DNA from: Eulemur rufifrons
Taxonomy: Eukaryota > Chordata > Mammalia > Primates > Lemuridae
DNA: 64,000 nucleotides
Direction of reading: 5' to 3'
Assembly: GCF_041146395.1 (NCBI RefSeq)
Contig: NC_090990.1
Coordinates: forward strand, 47,847,501 to 47,911,500
The notes under the pieces are model-generated. The model made no database searches, had not been told where the DNA came from, and saw only the letters and a program-made list of their open reading frames with translations. The translations under genes and the position numbers were made by a program. Positions 45,841-58,507 of this stretch are shown piece by piece. The first letter of the stretch is position 1. Every line of letters starts with the position of its first letter.

Positions 45841-46784
45841 ATCTTGTTGGAGGGGTTTACTTTGGGATATATTTAATAAACACCAAAACCAGTGTATTTT
45901 TTGAATGTCTTAGTATAAAACCAGTGCCCACAATAACATAGACAAAGTAAGAAAAGAGAGGACAGACTTCAGGACTTAACACAAATTATTCCAACTGATC
46001 TCATTGTTTCGCTGTCCAGCGTACTCTGAGCAGAGCCATACTCCAGCTGGACAAAACTACATTTTTCCCCTATGTAAATCTTTCTCTTAGCCTTCGCCTG
46101 AAATGTTTTCACCACAAACTCAGCAGTAATCAACAGTATAAGGATTTAAGCTCTAGCCCAGCTGCTTTAAAGCCAACATAATCTACGCAGCATTCTACAC
46201 TGAGCATTTATCCAGACATTTAATAACCTTATGTTGCACCAGGCACTGGGTTAACCACAGAAGACATAGACTCCAGTAAGATCTGCACTCTGCCCTCCAG
46301 CTGCTGCGAGTCAAGTGGAGCACACCGTCAACAAGGCAGTGCCGGGTGGTAAGTGCAGGGGCTCAGGTAAGCACAGGTGCTCAGAGAGACACCACAGTAT
46401 CCTGATCCAAAAAAGGCACCAATTCTTTCTACTTGGCACAACCCACCTCATATGAAGAACTGATGTCCATTTAGAGGGCCACTGATACACTGAACAGGTC
46501 TAAAGGAGAGCTGCCAGGAAAAGGGTTACCTTCCCCCATTTCCTCCCGCCGGGTTACCTTTTCCCTTCCTGAAAGAGGAAAGAGAGTTGAGAAGAATGTT
46601 GGAATATTAGGGGAAACTTTTGGAAAAAATTGAAAGTAACTGTCCTCAAAAGTATCTGAGTATTGCTGGGGTGAGTATTGACGGTTTGAAGAACCCGGTC
46701 AAAGTCTATTGGCATGAACAGACCCTAATTGTATTAAGTTCCAACATGGACAGTATCAATAGCTCCACAGAGCCCAGGCAATAA
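45841..46784. other. Mostly unique DNA
   Basis: No gene. An old mammal-wide repeat phrase around 'GCACCAGGCACTGGGTTAACC' and 'TGCCCTCCAGCTGCTGCGAGTC' lies at about 46200-46320. Confidence 0.45.
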
Positions 46785-47960
46785 AGTACAAATTCCTTCT
46801 TGGGCTGCATTTAAGACCTCTGTAATCTGGCTTCAGTCTTGTCTCTCTTTGTAACAGAGACTGCTAGTTTCCTCCAATATCCGTTTTCCCCTTCTTCTAT
46901 TAGTGAGAAACCTTTCAGCTGGAAACATGGCCTCCCAGAAAAAAGACTGTGCTGCCCAGTTTGCCCTGCAGCTCGGTGTGGGCGTGTGACCAAGGTGAGG
47001 CTAATGGGATGCAAGTGGAAGTGTCAGGTGGCAACTTCTGGGAACCTTAAGAGACGATGGGCGTACATCTCATCCTGCTGATTGGAACATGAATGTCACG
47101 TCTGAAGTTCCATACTGGACTGTGATGACAAGGGCCAAGCCCTAGGAATGGGGAAGCAGAAAACGTGAAGGAACTGGGTCACTGAGGGCTTCATGGAACA
47201 TAGCCACCCCACCAGTCCTGGATCACTTACTGCCACATTTTTAACTGAAAGGAAAATTACCTTCTATCTTATTTCAGTCACTGAATTTGCAGAGTATTAT
47301 TCACAAGTTAAGACCACCCTCAAGTAATTGCCTTAGTATAACAACCTCTCTTTCCTCCAGGTCATCCCCTCGTGGCCTGCTTGGAGCCAAGCACTGTGCT
47401 AAGTCTCTAAACACAACATTTCATTTAATCCTCACAAAGACCCTGTTAGGTAGCAACTATTATTAGCACCATTTCACAGATTAAGAAACTGAGACTTAGT
47501 ACAGAAAGATGAATGTACTTGCTAACTAGAGGCAAAGCCAAAGGTTTTAGTCCAGTTGGTTTGTTCCTGGTGGCTATACACTTAATCTCTACCCAGTATT
47601 ATCTGCCCCAGACTGAGCTGCCTTCCCTATTCCGTGTCTCTACTTATGTTATTCCCTCGGCTCCTAAAACGACTTTCTCCCTTCCCGATGTCCTTTCCTT
47701 CCTGGACACCACCCTCTGTGTGAAGGCCCTGTGCAGAGCAGAAATACATCCCTCCTCAAATGCGTCCATTGTACACAGACTATGCCTCTATTACACCACT
47801 TTGCACGGCCTGCCTTGCAATCTCATTAGTTGTGTTATGTGCCAGTTTTCCTCAATATATTTAAAGTTCCTTGAGGACAAGAAACATATTTTATTTGTCC
47901 TGTATTTCTCATAGTACCTAACAGTAAAATTCAATAAATGTTATCTGAATTACTAAAAAA
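46785..47960 (+). repeat. L2 3' region split by an old repeat and a MIR
   Basis: L2 text occurs at 46785-46865 ('ACAAATTCCTTCTTGGGC', 'CTGTAATCTGGCTTCAG') and at about 47545-47960 ('ATGTTATTCCCTCGGCTCC', 'CCTTGAGGACAAGAAACATATTTT', 'AAAATTCAATAAATG'). Between them lie an unnamed old repeat (about 46866-47310, containing 'GGCTAATGGGATGCAAGTGG') and a minus MIR (47345-47525). The 133-codon frame at 47513-47914 lies largely inside this L2 and is not a gene. Confidence 0.75.
47345..47525 (-). repeat. MIR SINE inside the L2 block
   Basis: 'GCCAAGCACTGTGCTAAGTCTC', 'CATTTAATCCTCACAAAGACCCTG', 'CATTTCACAGATTAAGAAACTGAGAC' and 'GTACTTGCTAACTAGAGGCAAAG' are clear inverted MIR. Confidence 0.92.
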
Positions 47961-48048
47961 GTTCTCATTGAAAGATATGAGTTTTTGACTATTTTATAAA
48001 TGAAAGACAAGTAGGGGGTTATAGTTCTAAATAATTGAAATGCTGTAA

Positions 48049-48235
48049 CAGCACTGTCCAATAGAACTTTACCACTGTTTTGGAAACTTTCTGTATCTGT
48101 GCTGGCTAATATAGTAGCCACTAGCCACACGCAGCTACTGAGCATTTGAAATATGACTAGTACAACCGAGGACCTGAATTGTTTTATTTTATTTTAATTA
48201 ATTTAAATTTAAATAGCTACCAGAGTGGATACTGC
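48049..48235 (+). mobile_element. MER5A hAT-Charlie MITE
   Basis: CAGCACTGTCCAATAGAAC, 'TAGTAGCCACTAGCCAC', 'TGAGCATTTGAAATATG' and the end TAGCTACCAGAGTGGATACTG match MER5A, a non-autonomous hAT element of about 190 bp. The 8-bp flanks TGCTGTAA (48041-48048) and AGCTCTAA (48236-48243) agree at 6 of 8 positions. Confidence 0.92.
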
Positions 48236-48243
48236 AGCTCTAA

Positions 48244-49261
48244 AGACTGTGTTGAAGCTTTGTATAGAATAGGCGCTCTGTAAATGTCTGCTATAGTACT
48301 TTGAATTAGATTGAGGTAAATCGGTAGACATAATCTATAGTGATTTAAAAAAAACAAACTGAGAAAAGTAGAAACTTCAAGAAATTCAGGAACATCATGA
48401 AAAAAGATGAAGTTGAAGCAACAACAACAAAAAACCCCCACTGAGGATCAGTATTTACAACAGAAGAAAACCCTTAACTCATTTTGTTCATGTTCAAGCA
48501 GTCTGGAAGAGGCATGTGAAGACAGGCAATTATATGATGTATAAACCCAGTTTAATAAAGACGGGGCTGGCATCCATTTATGAGAACCTCCAGAGGACAC
48601 TGAGGTTTCTCATGTTGTATTTAAAGAAACTGTCTGTAAAAGGTTGGGATGGGTCTCACTAGGCTGGAAAGAATAAGTCCAGATCACTCTATTTAACAAC
48701 CACTTATCATAAATTCCATTTTTTTATTCGGTGGGGGAATGACAGAAGCTCACTCACTCCTAGTTACAGTAATTCAAAGCAAAAAAACTTCTAGTCATAC
48801 TATCAGGTCAAAATCTAAATTTTAGACCCCTTTGGAATCTCTCACTCTTGCTTTTACCCCGCTGAGGTGGAGCATTAAGGAACGCAGTTCGGGACCCACG
48901 CTGTGGAGTGAGCTTCTCCCAGCCTGGCCATTCTGGGGGTGACCTTTCCACCAGATCCCTGGCATAAGGCAGCGTGTCGTCTCCTGGAGCAAAGCCAGAA
49001 TGTAAGATGAAAAGCCCCATGCAGAGGATGACGCAAGGGAAACAATCATGACTTTCACATTGAGAGCCAGAAAGAAATTTGAGGTCTTATGCATACTAGT
49101 TTCTAAGCCAGAGTGTTGGACTTAGCTTAATAACTCCCTTAACATTTTATTCTTCGGGATTTCCACAGAAGAATGAGCACACTAGCAATCAAATTCTGGA
49201 TGTACCTTTCCATGCTACCCAGAGGGGGGTCCGTATGGCATTGTCCTAGGTTCCCACTGTA
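48244..49261. other. Unique DNA with a locally CpG-rich patch
   Basis: No recognised element. 48855-49040 carries several CpG dinucleotides in an otherwise CpG-poor region and overlapping minus-strand frames of 70 and 90 codons. No protein family is recognised. Confidence 0.45.
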
Positions 49262-50215
49262 ACTGAAAGGGAAACTTTCACAATATTTGGAGCCCTCAGT
49301 GCCCTGCAAATGAAGGAGGAGGATATCCTCAAATTCCTTGTAGCAGGAACCCACTTAGGTGGCACCAACTTTGACGTCCAAATGGAACACTATGAAAGGA
49401 AAAGTGATAACATCTACATCATAAGTCTGAAGATCTAGAAGAAGCTTCTTCTGGTGGCTTGTGCCACTGTTGCCATTGAAAACCCAGCTGACGTCAGTGT
49501 CATATTCTCCAGGAATGCCAGCCATCAGGCTGTGCTGAAGTTTGCTGCTGCCACTGGAGCCAGTCTTATTGCTAGGTGCCCTCCTCTTGGTACCTTTACA
49601 AACCAGATTGAGGCAGCCTTCCAGGAGCCACATGTTCTGATGATTACTGATCCCAGGGCTGACCACCAATCCTTTACAGAGGTCTTTTATGTTAATCTGA
49701 CTACCATCGCTCTGTGTCCCACAGATTCTTCTCTACACCACGTGGTCATTGCTATCTTAGGCAACAAGAAGGGAGCTCACTCAGTGGGCATCACATAGTA
49801 GACGCTGGCCTGGGAAGTTCTGCACATGTGTGGCACCATCCCCTGGAGCACCCATGGGAGGTCATGCCTGATGTCCACTTCTACAGAGAGCTAGAAGACA
49901 TTGAAAAGGAAGAACAGGCCACTGCTGAAAACACCATGAGCAAGGATGAATTTCCAAGTAAATGGGCTGTTCCAGATGCTGAGTTTACTGCTACTCAACC
50001 CGAGGTTGCAGACTGGCCTGAAGGTGTGTGGGTGCCTGTTCAGTGGTTCCCTACCCAAGACTGGAGCACTCGGCCTGACACTGAACAATAGTCTGTAGCT
50101 GCCACTGCTTGGGCCACTAAATTGGTAGGAACGATCACTGAGTGGTCTTAAGTTGTTCTTCCACAGACTCTTAAACAGAAAACTGAAATAAGGTTGATAG
50201 AAAAATTAATTTCTA
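49262..50215 (+). pseudogene. RPSA: Processed RPSA (ribosomal protein uS2) pseudogene
   Basis: This is an intronless retrocopy of the mRNA for the 40S subunit protein uS2, also called the 37/67-kDa laminin receptor precursor (family length about 295 residues). Recognisable protein segments in order are [39 protein letters not shown] and [12 protein letters not shown]. It is disabled: the start codon is ATA at 49283-49285, TAG replaces a tryptophan codon at 49436-49438, two adjacent TAGs replace the WW pair at 49796-49801, and a base is missing between about 49840 and 49847. A further TAG is at 50089-50091, before the ancestral TAA at 50149-50151, and small codon deletions are present. 3' UTR sequence and a decayed A-rich end follow to about 50225. 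I found no convincing target-site duplication. Frames of 114 and 125 codons are remnants, not genes. The parent gene is elsewhere. Confidence 0.97.
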
Positions 50216-50424
50216 AAAAAAAGAAATCACTTTAAATGCTAATACTTTGGTTGTCTTATGGTCAGCTCAAGGGCTCATTCAGTCCAACAAGCAGTTTTTC
50301 AACTCCTAATTATATGATGACACCGCTACCTGCTGGAAGCACAAAGATGAATACAACACTGCATAACAAATATTGGGATATTCAGTAACAATGTCCTATG
50401 GAGAACAAGTATTTTTAAAATCAC

Positions 50425-50640
50425 TGTCATGCTTTACATATGCTATCTCAGTTGAGCCTCAAAAGCCTCTGTGATATTGATATTGTTACTCGTGTTTTTC
50501 AAATGAAGAGGTGGAAACTCAAAGTGGTTAAACAACGTGCCTGTTTGCACAACTGTTAAGTGCCACAGTTCAGATCCGAATCCAGGCCTATCAAAATCCA
50601 AAATGTATGCCCTTCTCACCAGTATACAAAAGACCATAAA
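50425..50640 (-). repeat. MIR SINE
   Basis: 'CATGCTTTACATATGCTATCTCAG', 'AAATGAAGAGGTGGAAACTC', 'GCCACAGTTCAGATCCGAATCCAGGCC' and 'AATGTATGCCCTTCTCACCAG' follow inverted MIR. Confidence 0.88.
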
Positions 50641-50724
50641 CTCAAAGATCAGCCCCCCCAAAATAATATCAAATCTCTTTGGGCCTCTAACAGCTTGGTC
50701 TCTCATAAATTGAAATACTGCTAC

Positions 50725-50920
50725 TAATAACAATGATTTGTCGAATGTCTGCTATACTCAAACACCATATTTTATCTTCAGTGTCACGATTATCCTATAA
50801 GGCAAACGTTATTAATAGTATCATCCCCACTTGACAAATAAAGAAACTGAGGCTCAGGGAAATTAATTGAGTTGTCCAAGGCCATATAACTACTAACATA
50901 ACAGGTACTCAATAAAAGGA
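50725..50920 (-). repeat. MIR SINE, second in tandem
   Basis: 'GTCACGATTATCCTATAAGGC', 'AAAGAAACTGAGGCTCAGGGAAATTAATTGAG' and 'GTCCAAGGCCATATAACTAC' are inverted MIR in the same orientation as the copy 85 bp upstream. Confidence 0.9.
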
Positions 50921-50974
50921 AATTATTAACATTACTTAAAATTTCTAGTGTTTTGGTGCACTGAGAATGAGGCA

Positions 50975-51470
50975 TGTATCCAATAGAACTTTTCAGGTTG
51001 CAAGTGACCAAAAACCCATCCCAAACCAAACTGAGCAAAAAGTGAAATTTTTTAGCTCACACAACTGAAAAATCCAGAAGTAGATTTTTCTGACTTTCAC
51101 TTAAACTTGATCTAGGGGCACCGTGTGCCTCCTTCTCTCAGCTTTACTCTCCTCCATATTGGTATGCCACAAGGAAGCAATGTGTCATTCAGCAACTCCA
51201 TGCTTGTATCCTCCGAGGAGTCAGTCCAGCAAAAAAGAGAGTGACTCTTCCTAGTGACTGCCACATGAGCCTTGGGCATTGGAACAAATTAAGTCATGGG
51301 TCCACCCCTAAGTCAACAATGTTATTAGGAAGATTCGATACTCTGATTGGCCAGGGCTGAGACACATTGTCTATTCCTGGTGGAGCCTCAGCGACTACAT
51401 GGGAAAGAGATGGTTCTCCAAAGAACATTTGGGTATCTACCAGAAATAATAAGGAGCAGAAAAAACAAAT
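50975..51470 (-). repeat. Old mammalian interspersed repeat, family unassigned
   Basis: 'AACTTTTCAGGTTGCAAGTGACC', 'TTTTTAGCTCACACAACTG', 'ACTCTGATTGGCCAGGGC', 'AAGAGATGGTTCTCC' and the end 'AGGAGCAGAAAAAACAAATATC' match the same broad repeat type as 2285-2765. Confidence 0.6.
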
Positions 51471-51499
51471 ATCTATTAGAAGGTAAAATAAAATTCCTT

Positions 51500-52065
51500 T
51501 TTAACAAATGAATACCAAACAAGGAAACAGGCATTCTCATATATTATTCTGAGTAGGCAATTTGGCAATATCTGTCAAAAATTCAAATGCACATTCTTTT
51601 ACCCAATTCCACTTCAAGAAATTTATCCTACAGATAAATCACACCAGTGTGCAAAGATGTTATTTAAAGGATAACCACTGAAGCATTGACTGTAATAACA
51701 AAACACTGTCCATTGATATGGAAGTTGTTAAATTATGATACATCCACAGAGAAGAATATTGCGCAATAATTTTTAATGAGGTAGATCTATATGTTCTGAT
51801 ATGGAAAGTCTATAATAATTTATTAAGAGAAAAAAACAAATTGTAAAAAAATAGGTAAATAAGGTCCTGCTTGTATTAATACATAAAAAATATCTGGAAG
51901 AATATTCAAAAAATGTCTAACACTGTTGCTGGGGAAGAAGTACTAGGGAGTTAGAGTGGCAGGAAGAAGACATTTACTTTTCACTTTGTATCCTGTTGAG
52001 TTTTAATTTGTTCACCTGAATACACATTACCTTTATTGCTTTAAAAAGTTAGTCTTAAAAACACC
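51500..52065 (+). repeat. L1M 3' end
   Basis: 'TTGGCAATATCTGTCAAAAATTC', 'CCAATTCCACTTCAAGAAATTTATCC', 'AAATTATGATACATCCACAGAG' and 'ACTTTTCACTTTGTATCC' follow the ORF2 end and 3' UTR of old L1M elements. Confidence 0.82.
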
Positions 52066-52074
52066 TGTTCATTT

Positions 52075-53149
52075 GACTTTCTTTTTTTTTTTTCATTTAA
52101 CTTTCTATTAACATGACTCACAATTCATATCATTGCCTCTTCAAAGAACAAAAATAGCACATTTCCACATGCTGAAGAAACCTATTAAATTACTAAAAAC
52201 GTATGTAAATGGGATTTCACCATGAGACTCTACATACTTCCAAAATATATGTAAACCTTCTTGTTAAGAAGCAATATAATGTTTTCATGCTAATCTAGCA
52301 AATTATCTAGGCTACTGAATCAACTTGGTTCATTTATTTACTTTGTTTATCGGTCAGACCAGCCCATCACAGGATTTTACCACTATAAATTGGCCCCTGG
52401 ACTAACTCATGCAGGCAAGCAGCAACTCCATCAAACCCAATAATTAATCGGGCAGTCCTCCTCCATATGTCGCGATGACTATTCATTAAAGCAATGCATA
52501 TGGCTCTACCTACATGTGCTAGCTTTTTGCTTTTATTCATGGTTCAACAAATTTATGAACTTTAGATCCGGTGGAACAAAGAAAAATTAGTACAGAAGAT
52601 ATAATAATCAGGCTGACAGTTTAAAATTAGAAGAGAAAAACTAAAATTGAGAAGAGATGTTGCCATTAACAGTAGAATTCATGACATGAACACATAGCAA
52701 ACATCTGTCAATTGCCTTCTATGTACAAGCTACAGAGCTAGACTCTAGAAACATAAAGAGATGCATATGACATTGTCCATGCTCAAAGTTTTATTTTTTG
52801 TTTGAGGGGATACCATATGGATTAAAAAGAATGAGTAATAGCATAAGGTTATTCAGTGGCACATATTTCTGATCATCAAGATTCCCATTCAAGATGTACA
52901 AAGCATCTTATGAGTCACGAGTGAGTGAAGTATGTCACTGCATATTTCATATATATTGTATCGAAGTTAAACACACCATTTGCTAATTAAGAAATGAAGA
53001 TTACCACATTGAATTGACAATGATTTAGTAACAGGTATGCAGAATATAATTCCATATGTTTTGTTCAACAATATACATAAGAAACCAAAACACTGATTTA
53101 GCAGGGACCCTTGAATTGTCACTGTGAGTGACATAGATATAATAATAGT
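52075..53149. other. Unique DNA containing a candidate regulatory block
   Basis: No gene. 52270-52600 is repeat-free and keeps isolated CpGs (GTCGCGATG at about 52470). An old mammal-wide repeat fragment may lie at 52690-52800. Confidence 0.45.
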
Positions 53150-53405
53150 GGCCAAGATTTACCTAAGATTTAACTGTTCTAAGTTATATATATATTTAAT
53201 ATCCATTTATGTAATAAATGAATACATATATTCATTTAATCCTCACAAATATTCTATGATGTAGGTAATATTATTATTCCTACTTTACAGATGAGAATTT
53301 TGAGGCACTGAGAAGTTAAGCAATTTGCCCAAGGTACCTGTCAGAGCCAGACTTCAAAACTAGGTAGTCTAACTCCAGAGTCTATACCCAAAACCATTAT
53401 GGTGA
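53150..53405 (-). repeat. MIR SINE with internal TA expansion
   Basis: 'TTCATTTAATCCTCACAAATATTC', 'CCTACTTTACAGATGAGAATTTTGAGGCACTGAG' and 'AGCAATTTGCCCAAGG' are inverted MIR. A short TATA run at about 53186-53198 interrupts its tail. Confidence 0.9.
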
Positions 53406-53734
53406 GTATATGATTTGTATTCTCTAAATTATCACTTTGTTCATATTTCTAAGGAGAAAATACAGGGCAAGGAATAGTAAATACATGATTTTTTTTCTTC
53501 CATTCTGGAATTCTGTACTTTCTTTGTAGCCTCAAGCTGTGCCTTGCACATAATAGATGATCAATAAATGCTCACCCTATGAATGGTGAGAATAGTATTT
53601 GTGATCCATATCCCCCACTTGTCTTCACAATCCCTGACCACATGACTTTTTCCTAGAATTCTAGTAGAGAGAGCTGCTTTCTTTCCAGAGTTCCATCCAA
53701 GAAGCAGAGAATATTTGAAGTAGAAAATTTGTAA

Positions 53735-53890
53735 CAGAGCAGAGCACTGGTCTGGGAATCAGACCTAATGTGTTCAACCACACAACCTTAAACAAGTCAT
53801 TTTACTCCTCTTGGAAACATATGTTCATATATGTCAAAGGAAAGAGCTGAATTAGATGAGTAATTTTCAAACTATGCTAATAAGGAAGGA
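53735..53890 (+). repeat. MIR-family SINE (MIR3-like)
   Basis: 'AGAGCACTGGTCTGGGAATCAGACC', 'CCTTAAACAAGTCATTTTACTCC' and 'AGCTGAATTAGATGAGTAATTTTCAAACTATG' fit a MIR3-like SINE better than plain MIR. Confidence 0.65.
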
Positions 53891-54037
53891 AGAAGGGGAA
53901 GCATATGAACAGGTGCAACCTCTTTGGCTTCAAGGAGAATAGCTACCCTTACATCTGTTTTACATATTAAGCACATGAGGTTTTGTTTGCATAAAGGAAC
54001 TCAATGCTTAACAAAGTTTGAAGCCCACTAGATTTGA

Positions 54038-56214
<2,177 letters not shown>

Positions 56215-56460
56215 TAAGGTGGTTATGGTCTTAGGTAAGTCACTTATCTTCGGTGAACTTCAGAATCCTCACCTTTAAAATGGGGGTAATATTTCACAGG
56301 GTTGTGTTAGGCGAGAACAAAATAACATAGGTAAAGTACTTGGTACAGAGTACTTAATAAATGGTACCCAAATTCTTTTTATTATTATTATTATTCCTAC
56401 ATATAGAGGAAATATCACTCACAGAAAGTAAGTAACCAACCCAAGGGCATTCAATGTATA
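56215..56460 (+). repeat. MIR plus strand, TTA run, then inverted MIR-like tail
   Basis: 'GGTCTTAGGTAAGTCACTTATCTTC', 'ACCTTTAAAATGGGGGTAATATTTC' and 'GGTAAAGTACTTGGTACAGAGTACTTAATAAATGG' give a plus MIR to about 56375. A TTA run follows at about 56378-56396. After it, 'ATATAGAGGAAATATCACTCACAGAAAGTAAGTAACC' resembles a short inverted MIR. Confidence 0.78.
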
Positions 56461-56834
56461 AACTTTATTGAGTGTGTGCATTGGGCTGTGGCTACAAAAA
56501 TATATAAGATCCAATCACTGCCTTCTATCTAAGAACTCACGCTCACCTTAGTAAGAAAGAAAACAAGTTTTAGAACCAAATATTCTTTTCTCTCTATTCT
56601 GATTCAAATCTAGAAAGGAAGAGGTAAGCTTAGACCTAAGTCAACTATTTCTTAGATGAAAAACGTTCTTCCTATGCAGTAGATTTTGTTCACTGCAGTT
56701 AAGGGAACTCTAGCTTGATACCCCACCCCGACAACCCCTACATCAGGAAATCCTTAATGGTGGGATTTTCCTCCTTTCAATTGAGAATGCCTTGCTTTTG
56801 TGTCACACTGTACAGTTGACTAAAAACACTTTCA

Positions 56835-56950
56835 ACTGCACTAACTAGCCTAATCTTTCCCATACTCCTCTGAGGTATGAATTAGAGAGGAGGAAATTGA
56901 GGCACAGCTATAATTTCCTAATCCAGACTAGAACTAGATCAGTAGCCTCA
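56835..56950 (-). repeat. MIR SINE fragment
   Basis: 'CTCTGAGGTATGAATTAGAGAGGAGGAAATTGAGGCACAGC' follows inverted MIR with loss of some core bases. Confidence 0.65.
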
Positions 56951-56959
56951 TACTAGTTT

Positions 56960-57045
56960 TTGTTTTCCGTCTTTTAAAAGTTCATTTGTGAAATTCAAAA
57001 TTTTAATATTCTTTTTTTATCCTTGCAGCTTCAGCTCAAAGGAAT
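56960..57045 (-). mobile_element. 86-bp insertion with 17-bp direct repeats
   Basis: Perfect 17-bp repeats TAGCCTCATACTAGTTT at 56943-56959 and 57046-57062 bracket 86 bp. The left edge is T-rich, so read on the minus strand the insert ends GGAAAACAA-rich, like a poor poly(A) tail. The source is not recognised. Confidence 0.7.
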
Positions 57046-57654
57046 TAGCCTCATACTAGTTTAATTACTAGTTTAATGTTGCCCAGTAAACTACAGTGAA
57101 CCTATATTAAAATATTTTTGCACTGTCATCTAGATTTCTTTTCTATTTTCTCTAATTCTATGAAGGGTCTAATACTGAACCTTGCATTTGAGGGATTCCC
57201 TCAGGCAATATGTTTATTCAATAACCTATGCAACATAATATAATATCACTATTTCAAGTATGGCTATGACTTTTACATAGACTGGATCCATAAAGGGACA
57301 TGGAGAATGATACTTTGCATTTGTTTTGCACTCTTTCAAAGTGCTTTCATATCTATTATTCAGAGAAGGAGAATGGAATTTGAATTTAAGAGTAGGAAAG
57401 ATGTAAGAGATTTTCAAATCTATTGTTTCTTAACCTTCTTTGGATCATTTGCCCATTTGAGAATCTGACAAAAACTAAGAACTTCATACCCAGAAAAATG
57501 TACATATGAACATATACACAAAAATTTACATTGTTTCAAGGGGATTTATGAACTACCCCCACTTTAAAGTCTGTTCTAATTTGAAAACTTTCACTTTACA
57601 AATGAAGAAGCTACTATTTATCACGATAGCATCTCCACGAGGAGGCAGAGCAAG

Positions 57655-57815
57655 GATTAGTACCCACATTTTCCAGATTTGGAAACCAAGGTTCAGAGAG
57701 GTTCCAAGACTTGCCCAAAGTCTTACAGCTAGTTAAACAGCAGTAGTAGAATCCAGGACTCTGGGCAGTCTAGTTCTTATTCTTGCAGATCGAATCACCC
57801 TCCCACTACACTATG
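57655..57815 (-). repeat. MIR SINE
   Basis: 'CACATTTTCCAGATTTGGAAACCAAGGTTCAGAGAGG', 'GACTTGCCCAAAGTCTTACAGC' and 'CTCCCACTACACTATGCT' are inverted MIR. Confidence 0.9.
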
Positions 57816-58480
57816 CTAGAATCCCTTCATCGTAAGAAAGACTTCTACAGGTAATAGTTTATTTTACCCTCCATAATACACATAATTCTTGACCTCTGGT
57901 AAAAAAAAATTCCAAATACAAAAATTGTTCTATTCATAATATTTCATCTCTTACAGAGTTCCAGAAGGTTTCAGTTATCATTGACACATTAAGTATTGAA
58001 ATCCAGAAATCAGAATTATAAACAACTCCATAACTTCTACGTCGATACTTAAATATCAACTTGGTAAACTTCTTTTAGCAACAAATCAGTGTACTTGAAC
58101 CCAAGCAAAGAAGGCAAAAATGTTAGCACTGCTCTTGGAAGAGTATGGGAAAGTAGTATTAGCACATTAGAATTATATCTAACATATAGAATATGCTCAG
58201 TAAATATTTGCTAAATGAAGAAATGAATTTACCAATAAATATCGAATTTTTCCAGTATTTTATTTCTACTTTCAAAAGTTATATTTAAATTAAGAATACA
58301 CTCAAATACTGTACCTTTCACTGTAAGGTCTAAGTTGGACCAGCAACAGCATATTCAACACTAAACTATACATAAAAACAAATTTTTTTTAATGTTCATT
58401 CAGATTTCATCAAAATAGTCTATGCCATGAAGATAGTGGTTCTGATGAATTTTATTACAATTTATACATTCTCTCCATGG

Positions 58481-58507
58481 CAATAAATATATGTAAAATA
58501 TTTATTG
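58481..58507. other. Perfect AT-rich hairpin
   Basis: CAATAAATAT (58481-58490), loop ATGTAAA, ATATTTATTG (58498-58507) form a perfect 10-bp stem. The AT-rich composition makes chance more likely than for the 60.8-kb pair. Confidence 0.8.

Noticed and set aside
47513..47914. 133-codon plus-strand open frame, the longest in the window
   Set aside because: It lies largely within L2 3' sequence (CCCTCGGCTCC...CCTTGAGGACAAG) with a MIR edge at its start, so it is repeat-derived.
49454..50091. Two overlapping open frames resembling a ribosomal protein, as a possible functional retrogene
   Set aside because: They are fragments of one RPSA retrocopy with a lost start, several in-frame stops and a frameshift, so no functional product is expected.
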